Of a stretch of DNA of 10,337 nucleotides, positions 1-6,888 are shown piece after piece. The number at the start of each line of letters is the position of its first letter. Position 1 is the first letter of the stretch. The position numbers and the translations under genes are program-made. The stretch comes from Candidatus Parvarchaeota archaeon UBA446 (GTDB lineage Archaea; Nanobdellota; Nanobdellia; Parvarchaeales; Parvarchaeaceae), in assembly GCA_002503215.1 (NCBI GenBank), contig DARG01000021.1, forward strand, positions 5,835-16,171. Reading direction: 5' to 3'. Under the pieces are notes generated by a model, which worked only from the letters and a program-made list of their open reading frames with translations, did not search any database and was not told the origin of the DNA.

Positions 1-1
1 A

Positions 2-1444
2 ACTCCAAACAACAAAGTTTTTTCTTCAGTGGCAGTCGCAGTTATTATAGTTGTGGCTATAATATTTTTCTTTATAGGTTACGTTTCACATGTTCCTTCT
101 AAAGTAGTTTCAGTTCCTACAAGTACGGTAAAGCCAGTTTCTTTTTCACCTTCTTCTACGATAGGAGTGTATGATGGTCCAGCCGGTATGAACAACAGCG
201 AGCACCTCATAGGCGGTGACGTTTTTGCTATACCAAAAGGGGCTACCAATATTAATGCATTAGACACAGTTATAACATTCTTTACATCAGTTCAAGCACA
301 AGATGCAATTGAATCATTAGGATGGCCTTCTATAGATAAAGGAACAACAAATTCAACTCTACCTACATACAATGGGCCAGCAGTTACTGTAAATTATTAC
401 GATGATCTCGGTGTAAGTGCTTCTGCAACACAAGTTATGGAAAATGAGTTAATCCCAGAATTCGAGCATTTATATCCTAAAATAAAAATAAACTGGATTC
501 AGACAAGGCCAAATGATATTACTGAGGATATAGAAGCTTTAGTATTAGGTAATGATGTGGGAGCTACGGTAATCGCACAAGACAATCTAGATATTGGTAC
601 TCTTTTCTATGCTGGAGATTTAATGAATATAACGAATGCTTCTACAGTTCTTCCTACAACATTAGTTCCTTCAATGGCTGGTCTTATACCATATGAACAA
701 AAAACGTATGGAGGAGTATACTTTTTACCATATAGAGCAAATATACCTTTAGTTTGGTACAATGTTGGAGCTTTGAAATCCTTAGGCATTACACCGCCCC
801 AGAACTGGAGCCAACTTATTACTATGGGAAGTAAATTAATAGCAGCCGGACTCGGTGGAATAAGCATGCAAGGTCATGGAGGAGCTAGTACTTCTACGGA
901 AATGTTCCAATGGATGGTACAAGCAGGAGGTAATCCTTTAATGTTTAATGACAGCGGCGATGTAGCAGCATACTACTTTATGTATAATATGAGCGCATAT
1001 TTCTCTCCAGCGTATACACATGATTATTGGGCATCATACAAAGGCCTTAACAACAATGAATATAATTTCTTTGATTATCAGTGGCCAGGATCACTAACAA
1101 ACTATGAATCAATAGCAACCACCGATACCGTAGTTAATACTCTAAGCAATGGAACGACACTTTATAATACCAGTGCGGTACAATACGCAATGGATAGTGC
1201 GTTGCAACAAGGAGCATTTTTTAGACCTCCTGTAGCTTGGTTAACGGAGTGGAACACACTTGCTGATGAGGCATTTACAAGCATTGTAACAAATAAATGT
1301 GGTGGAACTTGCACTATTTCATCCATACAAAGTATACTTAGTACTCAAAACACTAAACTTTACAAGTATCTTGCAACCACTTATAACACTACATATGCGA
1401 ATCAGTACGAGAATGGAGTATTTACTCCTCTTACGGCAGCATAA
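2..1444 (+). CDS. Sugar ABC transporter substrate-binding protein, 5'-partial, with rearranged domain order
   Basis: Extracellular binding protein of a carbohydrate ABC importer, anchored outside the membrane. The frame is open to the left edge. The first in-frame start, GTG at 29, has no ribosome site and lies at the edge of the hydrophobic segment, so the true start is probably off-window. Residues below count from that GTG. A hydrophobic anchor (about 2-19) and a Ser/Thr/Pro-rich linker (21-44) are followed by solute-binding lobes: NYYDD near 122, AQDN near 183, a GGVYFLPYRANIPLVWYN hinge at 228-245, QGHGGAS near 281, QWMVQAGGNPL near 294 and FFRPPVAWLTEW near 397. About ten N-x-S/T sequons and a C424/C428 pair fit a surface protein. 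The stretch GVYDGPAG to GWPSI (46-101) resembles the part of this family that normally lies between QWP (351-353) and the FRPP region, so it looks displaced. Family assignment is firm; the sugar is unknown. Confidence 0.88.
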   Translation, partial: TPNNKVFSSVAVAVIIVVAIIFFFIGYVSHVPSKVVSVPTSTVKPVSFSPSSTIGVYDGPAGMNNSEHLIGGDVFAIPKGATNINALDTVITFFTSVQAQDAIESLGWPSIDKGTTNSTLPTYNGPAVTVNYYDDLGVSASATQVMENELIPEFEHLYPKIKINWIQTRPNDITEDIEALVLGNDVGATVIAQDNLDIGTLFYAGDLMNITNASTVLPTTLVPSMAGLIPYEQKTYGGVYFLPYRANIPLVWYNVGALKSLGITPPQNWSQLITMGSKLIAAGLGGISMQGHGGASTSTEMFQWMVQAGGNPLMFNDSGDVAAYYFMYNMSAYFSPAYTHDYWASYKGLNNNEYNFFDYQWPGSLTNYESIATTDTVVNTLSNGTTLYNTSAVQYAMDSALQQGAFFRPPVAWLTEWNTLADEAFTSIVTNKCGGTCTISSIQSILSTQNTKLYKYLATTYNTTYANQYENGVFTPLTAA

Positions 1445-1447
1445 TGA

Positions 1448-1472
1448 GTTATTTAAGTTTAAATTAAATAAC
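1448..1472 (+). terminator. Perfect 9-bp stem-loop after the binding-protein gene
   Basis: GTTATTTAA (1448-1456) and TTAAATAAC (1464-1472) are exact reverse complements around a 7-nt loop, starting 4 nt after the binding-protein stop codon. A T-rich stretch (1475-1483) follows. In an operon where the binding protein is needed in excess over the permeases, such a structure could stabilise the upstream 3' end or partly terminate transcription. The same AT-rich bases could also be a weak TATA element about 25 nt before the permease ATG. The structure is seen directly; the role is inferred. Confidence 0.5.
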
Positions 1473-1489
1473 AATTATTTATTGTAGTT

Positions 1490-2341
1490 ATGAAATTTAA
1501 GTTAAAACACAAATATTTTCCATTATTTTTTATTTTGCCCCTTATAATTTACATCGTTTTGATATCTTTTTATCCGGCATTTACCGGAATTTTTCAAGCT
1601 TTTCATTCTCCGTCTACTGGTAAACTAACAACTTCAAATTTTACGGCTCTTACACACTATGGTCTTTTTTCAGCCATAATAAATACTGTCATACTTACAG
1701 CAGGAGCATTGGCAATAGAATTTACATTTGGTTTTATTATAGCCAGTCTTCTGTCAAAAACATTTAGGGGCAGGTCAATTTTCTCTACAATATATATTCT
1801 TCCTTTTGGTATAGCTACCGTAGTCTCTGCATATACATTCTCATTAATATTTCCCGCCGTTGGAGGTTATGCGAATTCCCTTCTTTCGATTTTTGGGATT
1901 CATGCCATAAATTGGTACTCCAATGCTTATATGACACTTTTTACTACAATGTTGGCAGATTCTTGGAAAACGACGCCTATAGTTGCTCTTATACTACTTG
2001 CGGGAATGAGTCAAATCCCTCCCGAATTATACAATGCAGCTAAGGTAGATGGTGCCGGACCAATAAAAAGATTCTTCAGTATAACTTTACCGAATATGAC
2101 TGATTTTGTGACAATAGCACTAATAATAAGAGGTATAGCCGAATTTAATATATTCGCTTTGCCGCTTATACTTTTTGGTTATAGTCCAGCTTTGCTTACG
2201 ACATTGACGTATAACTTCTATTCTACTACATCTACACTTTATTATTCGCTTGCATCAGCGACTATCTTGTTTGCATTCGCTATGGGATTCGCTCTTATAG
2301 TAGTATTTAGAAGAAGAATGATTGGGGCATACGAGGCTTGA
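1490..2341 (+). CDS. Sugar ABC transporter permease (MalF/UgpA-type)
   Basis: Membrane subunit of the importer, one of two that form the sugar channel. The 283-residue protein shows about six hydrophobic segments (near 12-34, 60-88, 98-122, 146-172, 203-230, 250-274). The EAA coupling loop that docks on the ATPase is clear at 181-201: AAKVDGAG at 183-190, ending in ITLP at 198-201. The length is normal for the short archaeal type without the large periplasmic loop of enteric MalF. It starts at ATG 1490, 45 nt after the binding-protein stop, with no obvious Shine-Dalgarno. A stem-loop fills most of the gap. Membership of the binding-protein-dependent transport permease family is secure; the substrate is inferred only as a carbohydrate. 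Confidence 0.93.
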   Translation: MKFKLKHKYFPLFFILPLIIYIVLISFYPAFTGIFQAFHSPSTGKLTTSNFTALTHYGLFSAIINTVILTAGALAIEFTFGFIIASLLSKTFRGRSIFSTIYILPFGIATVVSAYTFSLIFPAVGGYANSLLSIFGIHAINWYSNAYMTLFTTMLADSWKTTPIVALILLAGMSQIPPELYNAAKVDGAGPIKRFFSITLPNMTDFVTIALIIRGIAEFNIFALPLILFGYSPALLTTLTYNFYSTTSTLYYSLASATILFAFAMGFALIVVFRRRMIGAYEA

Positions 2342-2345
2342 TTCT

Positions 2346-3167
2346 ATGAAAAGAAAAACTAGAAATAAATATTTGTTGTATGTTGTCGCATCTGTAGTAG
2401 CAATAATATTTATTTATCCTCTGTACATACTTTTTCTTGTTTCTTTCTCACCAACTAGATACACTTTGGATGAACTTTTTCCGTCACAGCTGTTATCGCA
2501 TATAACGTTAGCAAACTTTATCAGCGCATTAACACAGTATAACTTTGTTGCACCAATGTTTAAAAGCCTGGAAGTAGCATTTTTAGTAGGTGCCCTAACA
2601 TTAGCAGTAGCTATACCTGCAGCTTATGGACTTAGTAAAATGAATAAACGACTCGCGAATCTTATAGTGGTGTTTCTTTTTATGGCGAATCTTGTACCCG
2701 CACTTGTAATAGCAATTCCGATATCTGCAGAATTTATAAAAGCTGGACTTTTCGATAGTGTAATTGCACTAGCATTAGCACAGTCACTATTCACGATGCC
2801 ATTGGCAACCTTCATAATATTAGGAGCATTTAGAGCTATACCAAAGGATATAGAAAATCAGGCCAGGGTGGACGGTATGGGCGTGCTTAGAACTTTGTAT
2901 ACTCTGCTTACTCCTCTTGCAAAGGCAGGTATAGCGGTTGCATTTCTTCTATCATGGCTTACCTCTTGGGATGAATTTACATTCGCAGTTATTCTTTCTC
3001 CGCTTAAGCCTACATTGCCAGTTATAGTCTATATCAACATAACTGAAGGTAGCTTAGTACAAGCGGCAGCATTTGCAGCAGTAATATCTATACCTGTAAT
3101 AGTTTTAACCGTAATATTACAAAAATATATTAAGGGAGTATACCTTAGTGGAGGTTTAACAGGATGA
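2346..3167 (+). CDS. Sugar ABC transporter permease (MalG/UgpE-type)
   Basis: Second membrane subunit, expected to pair with the preceding permease. The chosen start is ATG 2346 (273 residues), 4 nt after the previous stop and 9 nt downstream of GAGG (2333-2336). A TTG at 2322 would add eight polar residues inside the upstream gene and is less likely. The protein begins with a basic stretch (KRKTRNK) and a membrane segment at about 9-33, followed by segments near 72-95, 103-125, 138-162, 194-216 and 240-259. The EAA loop lies at about 170-190 and contains QARVDGMG at 172-179. The C-terminus is short and cytoplasmic and ends in LSGGLTG, close to the GLTxG ending common in MalG-type subunits. 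It overlaps the ATPase start by 4 nt (ATGA), suggesting translational coupling. Confidence 0.93.
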   Translation: MKRKTRNKYLLYVVASVVAIIFIYPLYILFLVSFSPTRYTLDELFPSQLLSHITLANFISALTQYNFVAPMFKSLEVAFLVGALTLAVAIPAAYGLSKMNKRLANLIVVFLFMANLVPALVIAIPISAEFIKAGLFDSVIALALAQSLFTMPLATFIILGAFRAIPKDIENQARVDGMGVLRTLYTLLTPLAKAGIAVAFLLSWLTSWDEFTFAVILSPLKPTLPVIVYINITEGSLVQAAAFAAVISIPVIVLTVILQKYIKGVYLSGGLTG

Positions 3168-4156
3168 AACAGAAAAAGGTAAAAATTGAATTAAAAAACT
3201 TGACAAAGAAATTTGGAAATAAAGTTGTACTAGACAATATAAACCTAAAGATATATGAAGGGGAGCTTTTCGCCATTCTTGGGCCTTCTGGTACCGGTAA
3301 AAGTACGCTGCTTAGAGTATTAGTCGGTATAGAAGATGCGGATTCCGGGTCAGTAATAGTTGATGGAAAAGATGTAACTGATTTACCGCCAAATAAGAGA
3401 AATATAGCTATGGTTTTTCAAAGCTATGCCCTTTATCCAAATATGGATGTTTTTGGTAATATAGCTTTTCCCCTGAAAATAGCCCGTATGGATAAACAAG
3501 AAATAGAAAAAAAGGTAAATACTGCGGCTAAACTTTTAGGCATATCTGAAATATTGAAATCATCAATAAATAAAATAAGCGGAGGGCAAAAACAGCGTGT
3601 AGCCTTAGCACGCGCTTTGGTGAGAAAGCCGGCCTTATTCCTTTTAGATGAACCTTTTTCTAACTTGGATGCAAGGGTAAGGTTTACGGCAAGGGAAGAA
3701 CTAAAGAAATTAAGAGACAACCTTGGAAGTACATTTATATACGTTACTCACGATCAAAGAGAAACTTCGAATATAACAACTAGAGTCGGCGTATTGAATA
3801 AGGGGAAGTTCGAGCAGATAGATTCGTTTGAAAACTTGTATAATACTCCGAGTACAACATGGGTGGCGGATTTTATAGGAAATTTCCCAATGAGTTTTAT
3901 AAGTAAAAGCAAAGACGAACTCATTGGTTTCAGGCCGGAATGGGCTGTGGCAGGTAAAGGCAGTATGACAGCCAAGCTAGTTACTAATGAACTTTCGGGC
4001 AATATAAATTATTGGATGTGCGAAACAAAGGATGGGCATATGATAACACTTGTTGGTAATATGCCACTTAAAGTAGGTACAGAGATTCATTTCAAACTCA
4101 AAAAATATAATATCTATAAAAATGATACGTTTGTCAAGCAGGTTAACGTAAAATGA
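3164..4156 (+). CDS. Sugar ABC transporter ATP-binding protein (MalK/GlcV-like)
   Basis: Cytoplasmic motor ATPase of the importer. All nucleotide-binding motifs are intact in the 330-residue protein: Walker A GPSGTGKST (40-48), Q-loop Gln86 in VFQSYALYP, signature SGGQKQR (139-145), Walker B FLLDEP (159-164) with Glu163, D-loop SNLDA, and switch His196 in VTHDQ. After the H-loop the usual EAM-type sequence is replaced by RETSN. A C-terminal region (about 240-330) with GFRPE (255-259) is the regulatory OB/TOBE part typical of CUT1 ATPases, somewhat shorter than the roughly 370 residues of bacterial MalK. A strong Shine-Dalgarno GGAGGT (3150-3155) lies 8 nt before the ATG, inside the preceding permease gene. 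The stop is 3 nt from that of the opposing hydrolase gene. Confidence 0.95.
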   Translation: MKQKKVKIELKNLTKKFGNKVVLDNINLKIYEGELFAILGPSGTGKSTLLRVLVGIEDADSGSVIVDGKDVTDLPPNKRNIAMVFQSYALYPNMDVFGNIAFPLKIARMDKQEIEKKVNTAAKLLGISEILKSSINKISGGQKQRVALARALVRKPALFLLDEPFSNLDARVRFTAREELKKLRDNLGSTFIYVTHDQRETSNITTRVGVLNKGKFEQIDSFENLYNTPSTTWVADFIGNFPMSFISKSKDELIGFRPEWAVAGKGSMTAKLVTNELSGNINYWMCETKDGHMITLVGNMPLKVGTEIHFKLKKYNIYKNDTFVKQVNVK

Positions 4157-4159
4157 TTA

Positions 4160-5005
4160 TTAGTTGAGTTTTTCTTTTACCCAATTAGCTGCAGACGAAG
4201 CAACTTCTTTTTCATGTCCAAGGTAGATATGGTTTGCGCCTTTGAATACTTTGTATGTGAAATCTTTGCAGGAACTTGCTTTTTCGCGTATTATTTTCAA
4301 TGCGGTAAAGGATTCCATTATTGTGGCTTCGTTGGTATCTCCAAAGAAAGCAAATATGGGCTGTCTTATCCTTTCTAATATGGACCTTTTCTTAATATCG
4401 TAGGTACTAAAAATGTCAGCTGGGCTGTCCTTTTTTCTTAGCTGCTTTAAAGTCTCAGATGATATTATCTGATGAAAATTTTTTCTATTTATAGAAAAAA
4501 GATCTTTACCTATCTTATTTGTATTTCCTTCCACTTTTCCAAGTCCAATCATATCTGGAGGAGAAGCAAATATTAACCCTTTCACTCTATTATCAGTTTT
4601 ACTTGCCATATAATAGGCACATTTTACAGCTCCGAGGCTATGGCCCTGTAATATAATATTTTTATATCCTTTTCTTACAGCAAAATCTACGTATGCTTTT
4701 ATATCATATACACAGTCTGTAAATTTTTCATATGTATATCCTATTAGTTTGGAGCCTTTACCGTCGCTTTTTTGTATCTCTGAAATATAATCATGTCCAC
4801 GGTTGTTCATAGGCATGAAGTCTATGCTTGAATCAGTGTATTTTTTTGCCATTTCATCTATGAAATTAGTAGTATAAAAATTGCCTGCCGTGCCATGCAC
4901 ATTTATTACTATATTTTTGCTTTTTTTATTTGATCTATAAAGTAACCCTTCCATTATCAAACTGTCCTCGGTTATCACGCGTACTTTTTCAGTTATCATA
5001 TCCAT
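4160..5005 (-). CDS. Alpha/beta-fold hydrolase (serine esterase-like)
   Basis: A 281-residue cytoplasmic hydrolase with no signal peptide. The nucleophile elbow GHSLG (121-125, Ser123), an oxyanion-hole HGT (37-39), a probable acid Asp223 in FGDTNE and a probable His259 in GANHIY give a complete catalytic triad in the expected order. The chosen start is ATG 5005: GGAGAT (5018-5013) lies 7 nt upstream, and the gene then overlaps the end of the glucosidase gene by 17 nt, a sign of translational coupling. The same frame stays open upstream to an ATG at 5197, but that extension lies wholly inside the glucosidase gene and has no hydrolase features. Being cotranscribed with a glucosidase next to a sugar importer, it could deacylate a sugar or glycoside; it could equally be a general esterase or peptidase-like enzyme. 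The fold is secure, the substrate unknown. Confidence 0.88.
   Translation of the reverse strand: MDMITEKVRVITEDSLIMEGLLYRSNKKSKNIVINVHGTAGNFYTTNFIDEMAKKYTDSSIDFMPMNNRGHDYISEIQKSDGKGSKLIGYTYEKFTDCVYDIKAYVDFAVRKGYKNIILQGHSLGAVKCAYYMASKTDNRVKGLIFASPPDMIGLGKVEGNTNKIGKDLFSINRKNFHQIISSETLKQLRKKDSPADIFSTYDIKKRSILERIRQPIFAFFGDTNEATIMESFTALKIIREKASSCKDFTYKVFKGANHIYLGHEKEVASSAANWVKEKLN
4169..4178 (+). terminator. T-rich tract, candidate terminator of the ABC operon
   Basis: The + strand reads TTTTTCTTTT 13 nt after the ATPase stop. Archaeal RNA polymerase can stop at oligo-U without a hairpin. The tract lies inside the 3' end of the opposing hydrolase gene, so the two convergent transcripts would overlap. 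The tract is observed; the function is inferred. Confidence 0.4.
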
Positions 5006-6767
5006 TGATTTTATCTCCGTTTTCTCTAATAAATATCGGCATGTCAGAATCCAAATGTATATATCCCGGTCCTTTGAAGGATTTGCGCGTATCCTTATCC
5101 ACCCAGTTCCCGTTAGGTATATATACATCTCTGCCAGTCGCACCTCTTTCCAGTATGGGAGCGAACAATATTTTACTTCCAAGCATGTACTGATCATTTA
5201 TATGGTATGTATTTTCATCATCTTCAAATTCATAAAAAAGTGGTCTTATAATGGGAGTACCATACTTACTTGACTCAGCTGCCAATGATTTAATGTATTT
5301 TATGAAATTGTATCTAGTCTCTATAGCTTTTTTTATTCTTTGAGCGTATTTTGTCTCGATATTGTATATCTCTTGGTCATTGTAGCCTTTATCTTTGTGG
5401 TTTCTAAATATTGGAAATAAAGAACACATCTGATAATATCTGGAAAGCAGTTCGGGATCGCTTCTGCCTATGAATCCACCGATATCACAGCCTACATATG
5501 GCATACCGGATATACTCATGCTTAGAAGCAACGGTATCTGTATTTTCATGTCTTCCCAGGAAGATTTAGTATCACCACTCCACATAGCAGCATATTTTTG
5601 TATACCAGGGTATCCTGCCCTAGATAGCACAAACGAGTCTTTTCCTAGTGCTTCTTTCGTAGCCATAGCTTCCATCAATGGATATGCATTGTGAACTTCA
5701 TCATGATGTAATTTCCTGCCATCGTCAAGTTTATGTATAACATCTTTGTCAAAAGTTCTTCTCTCATTGAATACGGTAGGTTCATTCATATCCAACCATA
5801 TTCCATCAATGTCATAATTGGATACCCATCTCTTTATTTTTTTGCCCCACCATTCTCTTGCATTTTTATTGAAGAAATCCGGATAAACGCTCCTGCCTGG
5901 CCACATTTTCTCACTATATAATTCTCCGCTGTCTGTTTCGCAGTAATTTCCTAAACCATCTTTAAACGATTCATAGTTCTGATCAAGTTTTATGCTAGGG
6001 TCTATAATAGTAACTGTTTTAGACCCTAATTTATGTATCTTTTTTATCATATCCGTAGGATTATTAAATCTATTTTTATCCCATTCGAAAAGCCTGTATC
6101 CATTCATATAATCTATATCAAGATATACACAGTCCACTTTCACCGATTCTTTGTAATTCTTAAGTACTTCTATTACTTTTTCCTCGGGAAAATAGCTGTA
6201 TCTGGATATCGTATGTCCAAGGGCCCAATCAGGAATTTGAAATGGTTTTCCAGTAAGCATGGTAAATTCTTTTATTATATCTTTTATACTACTCTTAGTA
6301 ATGACAAAAATTTCCGCTCCTGTGTTATCTACCGTTATAGTCGTATTACCATAATCACTTACTCCAAAATCGAATGTGACCTTTCCCGGATAATTCACAA
6401 AAATGCCAGTTTTCTTGTTTTTATCTACTGATATAAAAAAGGGCGTTGAAGAGTAAATAGGATCTGTATAGACCGTATATCCCGATGGCTCACTATTCCA
6501 CATAGTAAGTTTTGTCCGTCTTCTCTCTAATTCGAATGGTTTTTCTCCCAATCCCAATATATGTTCTTCTATATCCAGAGGTTTTTTTATTTCTAACGTT
6601 CCATTTTTTCCGGAAATAGTGAGCTCTATTCCGTTAATCTTTATTTTGCCTTTTTCTATTTTTTTGTTTTTTGCCTTAAAATTGTATTTTATTACAGGAT
6701 TATATTTATTTATTATTAACCTAGATATATCTCCGTTTACAGATATCTCAGTAAAAATATCACTCAT
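4989..6767 (-). CDS. GH31 family alpha-glucosidase
   Basis: Retaining glycoside hydrolase, expected to release glucose from the non-reducing end of alpha-glucosides. There is no signal peptide, so it acts in the cytoplasm on imported oligosaccharide. An N-terminal beta-rich domain (about 1-170) precedes the catalytic barrel. The barrel carries LDIDYMNGYRLFEWD (216-230), the nucleophile Asp326 in GIWLDMNEP, Arg384 in LSRAG, the general acid Asp399 in MWSGDT, and FRNHKDKG (454-461). The DIDYMNGYR and WLDMNEP sequences favour alpha-glucosidase over alpha-xylosidase. At 592 residues it is about 100 shorter than the Sulfolobus MalA enzyme (693) and seems to lack the distal C-terminal beta domain. 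It starts at ATG 6767 with no Shine-Dalgarno; a TATA-like box centred at 6792 fits a leaderless message. It is the first gene of a two-gene operon with the hydrolase. Confidence 0.95.
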   Translation of the reverse strand: MSDIFTEISVNGDISRLIINKYNPVIKYNFKAKNKKIEKGKIKINGIELTISGKNGTLEIKKPLDIEEHILGLGEKPFELERRRTKLTMWNSEPSGYTVYTDPIYSSTPFFISVDKNKKTGIFVNYPGKVTFDFGVSDYGNTTITVDNTGAEIFVITKSSIKDIIKEFTMLTGKPFQIPDWALGHTISRYSYFPEEKVIEVLKNYKESVKVDCVYLDIDYMNGYRLFEWDKNRFNNPTDMIKKIHKLGSKTVTIIDPSIKLDQNYESFKDGLGNYCETDSGELYSEKMWPGRSVYPDFFNKNAREWWGKKIKRWVSNYDIDGIWLDMNEPTVFNERRTFDKDVIHKLDDGRKLHHDEVHNAYPLMEAMATKEALGKDSFVLSRAGYPGIQKYAAMWSGDTKSSWEDMKIQIPLLLSMSISGMPYVGCDIGGFIGRSDPELLSRYYQMCSLFPIFRNHKDKGYNDQEIYNIETKYAQRIKKAIETRYNFIKYIKSLAAESSKYGTPIIRPLFYEFEDDENTYHINDQYMLGSKILFAPILERGATGRDVYIPNGNWVDKDTRKSFKGPGYIHLDSDMPIFIRENGDKINGYDN

Positions 6768-6787
6768 AATAATATTTAGTATTTCAT

Positions 6788-6796
6788 TAATAAAAA
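6788..6796 (-). promoter_or_regulatory. TATA-like box for the glucosidase operon
   Basis: The - strand reads TTTTTATTA, centred 25 nt upstream of the glucosidase ATG. This spacing matches the boxes before the 221-residue gene and the channel gene, and there is no Shine-Dalgarno, so a leaderless transcript is likely. The stronger box at 6856-6866 is a competing choice. Confidence 0.5.
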
Positions 6797-6828
6797 TCTT
6801 AATAATGTGATAATTGATGTTTATTTTT

Positions 6829-6855
6829 TTAATTTAGTTGTATACTATAAATTAA
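6829..6855. promoter_or_regulatory. Interrupted dyad, candidate operator
   Basis: TTAATTTA (6829-6836) and TAAATTAA (6848-6855) are exact reverse complements 11 nt apart. A hexamer palindrome GTATAC (6840-6845) sits almost on the same axis. The dyad adjoins the TATA box at 6856-6866 and covers its expected initiation region on the - strand, where a repressor would block transcription. A+T richness makes chance dyads more likely, so the role is inferred. Confidence 0.4.
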
Positions 6856-6866
6856 TTTATATAAAC
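6856..6866 (-). promoter_or_regulatory. Strong TATA box between the AAA ATPase and glucosidase genes
   Basis: The - strand reads GTTTATATAAA, close to the archaeal TATA consensus. Initiation about 26 nt downstream would give the glucosidase mRNA a leader of roughly 65 nt, but no Shine-Dalgarno precedes that ATG. It may be a second promoter or drive a short RNA. The core TTTATATAAA is itself palindromic, so direction is uncertain. Confidence 0.45.
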
Positions 6867-6888
6867 AGTGGCGGTTTTTTATAGTTAT

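Noticed and set aside
29..31. GTG at 29 as the real start of the binding-protein gene
   Set aside because: The frame is open upstream to the window edge, no ribosome site or TATA box precedes the GTG, and it leaves no basic residues before the hydrophobic anchor. The gene is better treated as cut by the edge.
1299..1487. 62-residue + strand frame overlapping the end of the binding-protein gene
   Set aside because: It is another frame of a well-supported gene, with no recognisable motif or ribosome site.
2322..2345. TTG start for the second permease
   Set aside because: It would extend 20 nt into the upstream gene and add polar residues not expected in the family. ATG 2346 has GAGG at good spacing.
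5006..5197. Longer N-terminus for the alpha/beta hydrolase
   Set aside because: The extension is an alternative frame of the glucosidase gene, shows no hydrolase sequence, and an internal ATG at 5005 has a Shine-Dalgarno-like GGAGAT.
6033..6431. 132-residue + strand frame opposite the glucosidase gene
   Set aside because: It lies antisense to conserved GH31 catalytic sequence, has no promoter or ribosome site, and its hydrophobic composition is what antisense of an A+T-rich gene gives.
6768..6888. Small RNA gene or riboswitch upstream of the glucosidase
   Set aside because: The TATA box at 6856-6866 could start one, but no stable multi-stem fold or conserved motif is visible. The promoter plus operator reading explains the sequence more simply.
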